NCBI GenBank assembly: GCA_025450355.1
Contig: JANWHR010000212.1
Span: 1-12,155 of the forward strand
Direction: 5' to 3'
DNA: 12,155 nt
Origin: Micropepsaceae bacterium
GTDB taxonomy: Bacteria; Pseudomonadota; Alphaproteobacteria; Micropepsales; Micropepsaceae
Position numbers and translations under genes: made by a program. Numbering within the stretch: the first letter of the stretch is position 1; each line of letters opens with the position of its first letter. Below the pieces are notes generated by a model that saw only the letters and a list, made by a program, of their open reading frames with translations, was not told the origin of the DNA and did no database searches. Positions 7,278 to 12,155 of this stretch are shown here, in pieces.

Positions 7278-7670
7278 ATGGCCAGGCTTCGCCACATCGC
7301 ACTGATCGTTTCCGACCCCGAAGCTTCCGCGAAATTTTTTCAGCAGGTATTCGACTTCAAACGGGTCGGTTCGGCGCGCCGGGGTATCTATCTCTCCGAT
7401 GGCACGGTCAATCTTGCACTGCTGAAGGTCGAGGGTGATGAAAAACCCGGCGTGTATCACTTCGGCGTCTGGGTGGACGATCTCGATGAGGCCGAGAAAA
7501 AAGCCTCCGCTGCGGGCGCGGCCTATTTGTCTGGCCGGCCCACCTCGCCCAACTCATGGTACGAATGCAAATACCAGGACCGTGACGGAATCATCTTCGA
7601 CATCACCCATCGCGGTTGGGTCGGCGCCGTGAAAGAGGTGTCGCCAGTCAAAGAGAAGGCGGAGGCCTGA
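7278..7670 (+). CDS. VOC (glyoxalase/bleomycin resistance/dioxygenase) superfamily protein
   Basis: A 130-residue single-module VOC protein: beta-alpha-beta-beta-beta repeats begin with RHIALIVSDPEASAKFF (residues 5-21) and GVYHFGVWVDDLDEAEK (58-74). Candidate metal ligands are His6, His61 and an acidic residue in the last strand, where FDIT (106-109) replaces the more usual acidic motif ending in Glu. Proteins of this size dimerise to form a metal site and include epimerases, lyases, isomerases and small ring-cleaving dioxygenases, so the reaction cannot be assigned. The ATG at 7278 has a perfect AGGAGG 4 nt upstream. The stop codon is followed with no gap, and in the same frame, by the ridA start. 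It is the first gene of the plus-strand operon. Confidence 0.9.
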   Translation: MARLRHIALIVSDPEASAKFFQQVFDFKRVGSARRGIYLSDGTVNLALLKVEGDEKPGVYHFGVWVDDLDEAEKKASAAGAAYLSGRPTSPNSWYECKYQDRDGIIFDITHRGWVGAVKEVSPVKEKAEA

Positions 7671-8060
7671 ATGGCTGACACAAACATCCAGCGCATCACG
7701 ACCGATGCGGCGCCGAAACCGGCGGGGCATTACTCACAGGCATGTTGCCATGGCGGTCTGGTGTTCGTATCGGGGCAGCTTCCCGTAAGTCTGGAAGGCA
7801 AAGCCTTGAGCGACCGCAGTTTCGAGGAGCAGGCACACCAGGCGATCGCGAACATGCTGTCCATTGTCAAAGCGGCCGGAAGCGGCCCCGACCGTGTGCT
7901 GAAAGTGACCGCATTCATTGTCGGAATCGACAACTGGCCGTCGTTCAACAGAGTCTATGCGGAAATCTTCGGCGCACACAAACCGGCACGTTCCGTCGTC
8001 CCGGTCCCCGCACTCCACCACGGCTGCCTGATCGAACTGGAAGCCATCGCCGCAAAATAA
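7671..8060 (+). CDS. RidA family (YjgF/YER057c/UK114) imine/enamine deaminase
   Basis: RidA proteins are cytoplasmic homotrimers that hydrolyse reactive enamine/imine intermediates; relatives such as 2-aminomuconate deaminase act in aromatic catabolic routes. The 129-residue protein is the standard length. It contains GHYSQACCHGGLVFVSGQLP (residues 19-38) and the C-terminal GAHKPARS...IELEAIA region. Arg107 and Glu122 have the spacing of Arg105 and Glu120 in E. coli RidA, so the deaminase active site is retained. The usual LPKG between them is ALHHG here (114-118). Its ATG directly abuts the VOC stop codon and uses a GGAGG at 7661-7665 inside the end of the VOC gene, so the two are co-transcribed. 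An intermediate carrying an imine or enamine, and so a nitrogen-containing substrate for the pathway, is an inference. Confidence 0.93.
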   Translation: MADTNIQRITTDAAPKPAGHYSQACCHGGLVFVSGQLPVSLEGKALSDRSFEEQAHQAIANMLSIVKAAGSGPDRVLKVTAFIVGIDNWPSFNRVYAEIFGAHKPARSVVPVPALHHGCLIELEAIAAK

Positions 8061-8077
8061 ATTCATGACCATGAATT
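8060..8077. promoter_or_regulatory. 18-bp hyphenated palindrome between ridA and the lyase gene
   Basis: aattcatg (8060-8067) and catgaatt (8070-8077) are perfect reverse complements separated by ac. It begins at the last base of the ridA stop codon and is AT-rich against a GC-rich background. It could be an operator for a dimeric regulator acting on an internal promoter of the lyase gene, or a short mRNA stem. No T run follows. Confidence 0.4.
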
Positions 8078-8126
8078 CACTTCGGGGCACACGACACTTT
8101 CGCTTTAACCCGCCGCCCCCCTGCTA

Positions 8127-8981
8127 ATGGCCGCAAGCGGGGAACAGAAGGACTTGCCGGGACAATCCATCGAGTCCTGGTGGGAAAGTGCGATCACAGA
8201 CATCGCGCCGGGATCAATCCGCATCCGGGGATACGCGATCGAAGACCTGATCGGGCGCATCAGCTTCCCCGCGATGATCTGGCTCACGCTGCGCGGGGAA
8301 TTACCCTCGCCACGCCAGGCACAACTGCTCGGCGCGGTTCTGGTGGCCGGCGTGGATCATGGCCCGCAGGCGCCCTCCATTGCGATTGCCCGCATGGCGA
8401 TCACCTGCGGGATCGGGATCAATGGCGCGATTGCGAGCGGCGTGAATGCGCTGGGCGACATCCATGGCGGCGCAGGACAGCAGTGCATGGAACTGCTGAG
8501 CCTGATTGACGCAAAATGCCGGTCCGGCGCTGAACTGTATCCGGCTGTGGCTGCTGCCCTCGACGAGTGGCGCGGCTGGCACGGACGATTCATTCCGGGG
8601 TTCGGGCACCGGTTCCATGCCGTTGATCCGCGCGCCACGCGGATCGCCGAGTTGCTGAACCAAGCCGTTCGCGACCGCGTCATCGCGGGGCATTTTGTCC
8701 AAATGGGCGAGGCGGTGCGGCGCGAACTTGCCCGCGGCAAAACTTCCCCGCCAGCCATGAATATCGATGGCGCTGCGGCCGTGCTGCTGCTGGAACTTGG
8801 TTTTCCGCCGGAGCTTGGCCGCGGCATTTTCGTGTTGTCACGCAGCGTCGGGATCTGTGCGCACGCGTTCGAGCAATCCTGTCGCGGCGAACGCATCAAA
8901 GGTCCACTCCCGCCGGAAGTCACCGTTCGCTACACCGGGGCTGCCCCACGGATACTGCCGCGCGATGAAACGCTTCCGTGA
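8127..8981 (+). CDS. Citryl-CoA lyase / short citrate synthase-like protein
   Basis: A 284-residue citrate synthase-fold protein, much shorter than true citrate synthases (~370-430) and in the range of stand-alone citryl-CoA lyase-type proteins. The catalytic triad is recognisable: His113 in GDIHGGA, His161 in PGFGHRFHAVDPRA and Asp214 in MNIDGAA, corresponding to His264, His305 and Asp362 of the E. coli enzyme. An additional VDHGPQAPS motif (residues 76-84) is typical of the short subfamily. The enzyme would cleave or form a C-C bond between an acyl-CoA (usually acetyl-CoA) and a 2-oxo acid. In this locus a retro-Claisen cleavage delivering acetyl-CoA at the end of a catabolic route is an attractive guess. 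The ATG at 8127 lacks a visible Shine-Dalgarno, and the N-terminal ~15 residues are not needed for the fold, so a later start is possible. It follows ridA by 66 bp. Confidence 0.87.
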   Translation: MAASGEQKDLPGQSIESWWESAITDIAPGSIRIRGYAIEDLIGRISFPAMIWLTLRGELPSPRQAQLLGAVLVAGVDHGPQAPSIAIARMAITCGIGINGAIASGVNALGDIHGGAGQQCMELLSLIDAKCRSGAELYPAVAAALDEWRGWHGRFIPGFGHRFHAVDPRATRIAELLNQAVRDRVIAGHFVQMGEAVRRELARGKTSPPAMNIDGAAAVLLLELGFPPELGRGIFVLSRSVGICAHAFEQSCRGERIKGPLPPEVTVRYTGAAPRILPRDETLP

Positions 8982-8990
8982 CGCGGAAGC
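8972..8990 (+). terminator. Small hairpin over the lyase stop codon
   Basis: gcttccg (8972-8978) and cggaagc (8984-8990) form a 7-bp perfect stem around tgacg, which contains the TGA stop. There is no T run. It may attenuate or stabilise the upstream message, and another gene follows within about 40 bp. Confidence 0.25.
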
Positions 8991-9026
8991 ACTTGCAGCC
9001 TGATGCAAAGCCCGGGAATATCCCGG

Positions 9027-9686
9027 ATGATGAGTAGGTCTGTAAGAGCCATTGCTGCCGTATGCGTCATGGGCGCGGCTCTGACGACCGGCGCCGGCGC
9101 CGGCGCGGAGCCACAGAAATTCGTCTACACCATTCACCATTCGCGCTACGGCAAAATCGGTACGTTCACGAACACCGTGGTCCGAAACGGCGACGACACC
9201 ACGGTAAGCACCGAAGTCAGGATCGCCGTCTCAATCCTTGGCGTCACATTCTACCGGCAGGATGCCTCACGTCAGGAACAATGGGACGGCGACCGGCTTG
9301 TCTCATTCCACGGCATCACAACAACCAACGGAAACGCCATCAAACTGGACGGTTCGGCGCAGGGCGATCACTTCGTACTGAAGACGCCGGGCGGCGAAAA
9401 GGTTGCCCCGGCGAACGTCCGGCTCGCGAATCCGTGGTCTCCCGCAATTCTGGGCGGCAACTTCCTGTTTACGCCCGATCGCGGGCGGCTGGACAAAGTC
9501 CGCGTGAGCGGCGGCGATCCGGCATCATTCACCGTTGCGGGCCGCGCCGTGCAGGCAAAAAAATACAATGTATATCTCCTTGATGGCATGAAGAAATACG
9601 AGGTTGATCTCGACGGGCGCGGTGTCCCGGTCCAGTTCGTGGTGTTTGGTGACAATGGGGCCATAACCTTTACCCTCGACAGCTGA
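9027..9686 (+). CDS. Secreted DUF6134/DUF3108-like protein
   Basis: A 219-residue protein with a Sec signal peptide (MMSRSVRAIAAVCVMGAA..., cleavage probably after AGAGA near residue 27). The mature part is a run of predicted beta strands with the pattern FVYTIHHSRYGKIGTFTNTV, then VSILGVTFYRQDASRQEQWDG, then late YEVDLDGRGVPVQFVVFGDNG. This type of small periplasmic beta-barrel/clam-like protein, of unknown function, resembles the DUF6134 and DUF3108 families; the assignment is by recollection of the pattern. The frame is open from an ATG at 9003; 9027 is preferred because it places the basic residues directly at the signal N-terminus, but neither has a clear ribosome-binding site, and ATG 9030 is equally possible. 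An imperfect palindrome, ccggga-ata-tcccgg (9011-9025), sits directly before the start. Its presence in a catabolic operon could mean a role in envelope handling of the substrate, or chance. Confidence 0.75.
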   Translation: MMSRSVRAIAAVCVMGAALTTGAGAGAEPQKFVYTIHHSRYGKIGTFTNTVVRNGDDTTVSTEVRIAVSILGVTFYRQDASRQEQWDGDRLVSFHGITTTNGNAIKLDGSAQGDHFVLKTPGGEKVAPANVRLANPWSPAILGGNFLFTPDRGRLDKVRVSGGDPASFTVAGRAVQAKKYNVYLLDGMKKYEVDLDGRGVPVQFVVFGDNGAITFTLDS

Positions 9687-9692
9687 ATCTCT

Positions 9693-9774
9693 CCCCCCGC
9701 TTGGGGGGCCTGTCGCGCTGTGCGCGACATCTGTTTGGAATGCGGCGGCACCTTGCTCCGCGGCGCGAAGCGCC
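9693..9774. repeat. Tandem hairpins in the gap before the decarboxylase gene
   Basis: Three stems follow each other: cccccc/gggggg (9693-9698, 9703-9708), gtcgcgc/gcgcgac (9712-9718, 9722-9728) and ggcgcgaagcgcc (9762-9774), the last one identical to 114-126. None is followed by a T run. The block could be a REP-type element that stabilises the upstream transcript or lowers read-through into the downstream gene. No open frame here looks real. Confidence 0.4.
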
Positions 9775-9816
9775 AAGGAGGGTCACTGCGCCCGATTTAC
9801 AACATGGAGGACCAAT

Positions 9817-10767
9817 TTGCCCACCAAACCACTGATTATCGCCCTGGAAGAACACTACGCCGATCCGGAAATACAGGCGACATTCACCGGAATGGACGTC
9901 CAGAAGCTGCCAAAAGTCTCCGAACGGCTCGGCGATACCGGCGCGCTTCGCATCCGCGAAATGGATGAAGCTGGCATCGACATCCAGGTGCTGTCACACA
10001 CCGCTCCCTCCGTACACAAACTGGAACCGGAACGCGCGGTGCGCCTTGCACGCGCAGCCAACGACCGGCTGCACCAGACAGTGCTGGCCCATGCCGGGCG
10101 CTTTGCCGCGTTCGCCGCGCTGCCGACGCCCGATCCCGCCGCCGCGGCGGATGAGCTGGAGCGCACCGTGACCGAGCTCGGGTTCAGGGGTGCGATGGTG
10201 CACGGCCTGACCAATGGCCGCTTTCTCGATGACGAAATGTTCTGGCCGGTGTTCCAGCGCGCCGCCAAACTTGATGTGCCGCTTTATATCCATCCTGCGA
10301 TTCCGCATCCTGCGGTGATGGAGGCCTATTTCAAGGATGATGCGCAGGCCTGGCCGATGTTTCCGCGCGCCGCATGGGGCTTCACGATGGAAACGGCGAC
10401 CCAGGCGATCAGGCTGGTGTTAAGCGGCGTGCTCGAGAAATACGGCACGAAGATCATCCTCGGCCATCTCGGGGAAGGTTTGCCGTTCCTGCTCTGGCGC
10501 ATTGATCATTCGCTGAGGCGTGCGGGCGGCAGGTCTTTCCGCGATTCGTTCTGCGAGCATTTTTACATCACGACCAGCGGCTTCTTCTCCAATCCGGCGC
10601 TGCTGTGCAGTGTCATGGAAATGGGCATCGACCGCATCATGTTCTCGGTGGATTATCCTTTCGTCGAGAACACGCTCGCCACCGGATGGATCGACAAAAT
10701 TCCGCTCTGCCGCGAAGACCGCGAAAAGCTTCTCAACGGCAACGCCAGGAGGCTGCTGAAACTCTAG
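9817..10767 (+). CDS. Metal-dependent decarboxylase, amidohydrolase-2 (ACMSD / gamma-resorcylate decarboxylase) family
   Basis: A 316-residue TIM-barrel protein of the non-oxidative decarboxylase branch of the amidohydrolases. The N-terminal metal motif is ALEEHY, giving Glu11 and His13 (ExH rather than HxH), as in gamma-resorcylate and 2,3-dihydroxybenzoate decarboxylases. The remaining ligands follow in order: His159 in YIHP, His217 in LGHLGE and Asp279 in FSVDYPF, matching His164, His218 and Asp287 of gamma-resorcylate decarboxylase. The expected reaction is loss of CO2 from an ortho-hydroxylated aromatic acid. The start is a TTG at 9817 supported by GGAGG 6 nt upstream (9806-9810); an ATG at 9804 is in a different frame. 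Its stop codon overlaps that of the convergent molybdenum hydroxylase gene. It is probably the last gene of the plus-strand catabolic operon, though the 130-bp hairpin-rich gap before it may mark a separate unit. Confidence 0.93.
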   Translation: MPTKPLIIALEEHYADPEIQATFTGMDVQKLPKVSERLGDTGALRIREMDEAGIDIQVLSHTAPSVHKLEPERAVRLARAANDRLHQTVLAHAGRFAAFAALPTPDPAAAADELERTVTELGFRGAMVHGLTNGRFLDDEMFWPVFQRAAKLDVPLYIHPAIPHPAVMEAYFKDDAQAWPMFPRAAWGFTMETATQAIRLVLSGVLEKYGTKIILGHLGEGLPFLLWRIDHSLRRAGGRSFRDSFCEHFYITTSGFFSNPALLCSVMEMGIDRIMFSVDYPFVENTLATGWIDKIPLCREDREKLLNGNARRLLKL

Positions 10768-12155
10768 ATTTGTCCGCCGCGCATTTGCGCCCACAGGCGC
10801 GGGGGCGTCAGGGGCAGCGCGTTTGGCTGAACGCCCAGCGCCGTCAGTGCCGCCGCAATGGCATTCGCGATCACTCCGCCAGCCGGAATGATGCCGCCTT
10901 CGCCCGCGCCCTTCGCACCCAGTGGATTGTGCGGCGCGGGATAATCTTCCGTTGCATGCACATGGATGCGCGGAAATTCGCAGGCTGTCGGCATCAGATA
11001 TTCGGCAAGACTTGTCGTCATGAGCTGTCCCGAATCGTCATAGACGAACTGCTCCATCAGCGTTCCGCCAAGCCCCTGCACGATCGCACCCAGGGTCTGG
11101 CCATGCAGCATCTTCGGATTCACGATCCGGCCAACATCTTCGACGGCGACATAATCCAGCAGTTCGACCGCGCCGGTTTCGGCATCCACTGCGACATGCG
11201 CCGCGTGGGCGCCATAACTGTAGGTGCGCTTGCTGCTGGCGAAGATGCCTTGCGCTGAGAGCGGCGCAAATTCCTTGAATTCCACCGGCCATTGACCAGG
11301 TGCACGTGCCGTGCCGTCAATCAGTTCAACTTCAGCCGGATCGCAGGCGAATCGTTCCGCAGCTGCCTTGCGGATTGCAATACGCAGACTCTCCGCCGCC
11401 GCCATGATGGCGGATCCACCCATCACTGTCGAACGCGAGCTGTACGAGCCGAAGCCTTCCGCAAGCCCGGTCGTTGAACCATGGTGGACCGCGCCTATCC
11501 GGCTCAGCGGCAGTTCCAGCGCGTCGGCCGCGATCTGTGCCAGTGCGGTTTCCAGACCTTGCCCGACCGAGGAGGAACCCGCGTACAGCGAAATCGAGCC
11601 ATCATTCTCCAGCACAAGGCGCGCGCTTTCGCGCGGTCCCGATGCGCCGCCCTCCAGATAACAAGCAACCGCAATGCCGTGATACCGGCCATCGATCAAC
11701 CTGCCATTCAACCGCTGTTTTTCCGCCCAGCCGAATTCGGTGAGGCAGCGGTCCAGGGTCTTTCCGTAATCGCCGGAATCCGTTTCAGTCGTGATCTGCA
11801 ACGGAACAACCGTCGCCAGCCTGTACGGCATCTCGCGCGGCGTGATCAGGTTCATCCGCCGGAACGTCACCCGATCGATCCCGAGATCACTGGCGGCAAG
11901 ATCAAACATCCGTTCCCGGAAGAAATCCGCCTCAAACCGTCCCGGGCCGCGGTAGGTGCCAACGGGCGTCTTGTTGCTGAGTTGCAGTGCGACGGAGATG
12001 TCGATGTGGGGAATGCGGTAAGGTCCGGACAGCACCTGCGCGATATTGCGCGCAGGTGTGACCCCATCGGTGCGGATGTAGGCGCCAATGCCGGTGAACG
12101 CATCGCCGCGCAGCGCGACGACGCGTCCATCCCGTTCGCATGCGATTTCCAGATC
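10764..12155 (-). CDS. Molybdenum hydroxylase large subunit (xanthine dehydrogenase/CoxL-like, form II), partial
   Basis: The frame is open to the window edge, so 463 residues of the C-terminal half of a ~750-800-residue molybdopterin-cytosine-dinucleotide subunit are visible and the N-terminus is missing. It carries TYRGPGR in the active-site loop (about 11938-11960); true CO dehydrogenases have AYRCSFR there, so this is a form II enzyme, a hydroxylase of aromatic, heterocyclic or aldehyde substrates. Further landmarks are SSVGQGLETALAQIAAD (Mo cofactor contact) and GAKGAGEGG near the end with the catalytic Glu (codon 10899-10901). Such subunits work with FAD and 2Fe-2S partners, expected beyond the right edge. 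It is convergent with the decarboxylase gene, and their stops share CTAG at 10764-10767. Ring hydroxylation next to an ortho-hydroxybenzoate-type decarboxylase would make biochemical sense. Confidence 0.94.
   Translation of the reverse strand, partial: DLEIACERDGRVVALRGDAFTGIGAYIRTDGVTPARNIAQVLSGPYRIPHIDISVALQLSNKTPVGTYRGPGRFEADFFRERMFDLAASDLGIDRVTFRRMNLITPREMPYRLATVVPLQITTETDSGDYGKTLDRCLTEFGWAEKQRLNGRLIDGRYHGIAVACYLEGGASGPRESARLVLENDGSISLYAGSSSVGQGLETALAQIAADALELPLSRIGAVHHGSTTGLAEGFGSYSSRSTVMGGSAIMAAAESLRIAIRKAAAERFACDPAEVELIDGTARAPGQWPVEFKEFAPLSAQGIFASSKRTYSYGAHAAHVAVDAETGAVELLDYVAVEDVGRIVNPKMLHGQTLGAIVQGLGGTLMEQFVYDDSGQLMTTSLAEYLMPTACEFPRIHVHATEDYPAPHNPLGAKGAGEGGIIPAGGVIANAIAAALTALGVQPNALPLTPPRLWAQMRGGQI

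Noticed and set aside
11938..11960. Carbon monoxide dehydrogenase (CoxL) identity for the molybdenum hydroxylase
   Set aside because: The active-site loop reads TYRGPGR, not the AYRCSFR needed for the Cu-Mo site of true CO dehydrogenase.

Overview
The window is a gene-dense, GC-rich bacterial chromosome segment (no rRNA, tRNA, CRISPR or transposase seen). Codon use, Tat and Sec signal peptides, the phosphoketolase-acetate kinase pairing and the style of the catabolic genes suggest a proteobacterium, most likely an alphaproteobacterium; this is an inference, as no phylogenetic marker is present.

Layout. (1) 1-2504, minus strand: a secreted protein of unknown function (176-940), acetate kinase (1100-2197) and, overlapping its start, the wreck of a phosphoketolase gene (2194-2504). 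The wreck keeps the N-terminal ~70 residues and the last ~25 residues but has lost the catalytic middle and carries a frameshift. (2) 2505-2739: a non-coding stretch with a 12-bp inverted repeat and GC-rich hairpins. (3) 2740-7169, minus strand: an apparent three-gene operon, MFS transporter -> Tat-exported amidohydrolase -> UbiD-type decarboxylase; the first two genes overlap by ATGA. (4) 7170-7277: a divergent promoter region. (5) 7278-10767, plus strand: VOC protein, RidA, a short citrate synthase-like/citryl-CoA lyase, a secreted DUF6134-like protein, and a metal-dependent decarboxylase of the ACMSD / gamma-resorcylate decarboxylase type. (6) 10764-12155, minus strand: the C-terminal part of a molybdenum hydroxylase large subunit, cut by the window edge; its stop codon overlaps that of the convergent decarboxylase in a shared CTAG.

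How the genes may work together. Groups 3-6 look like one divergently organised catabolic locus: uptake of an organic acid (ACS-family MFS), hydrolysis or deamination (amidohydrolase), two mechanistically unrelated decarboxylases (prFMN-dependent UbiD and metal-dependent ExH amidohydrolase), an imine/enamine deaminase (RidA), a C-C lyase acting on a CoA ester (citryl-CoA lyase-like) and a hydroxylase (xanthine dehydrogenase family, form II). Enzymes of this mix fit breakdown of an aromatic or N-heterocyclic carboxylic acid, but the substrate cannot be read from the sequence and I do not recognise the set as a described pathway. The acetate kinase/phosphoketolase part belongs to central metabolism and is probably unrelated.
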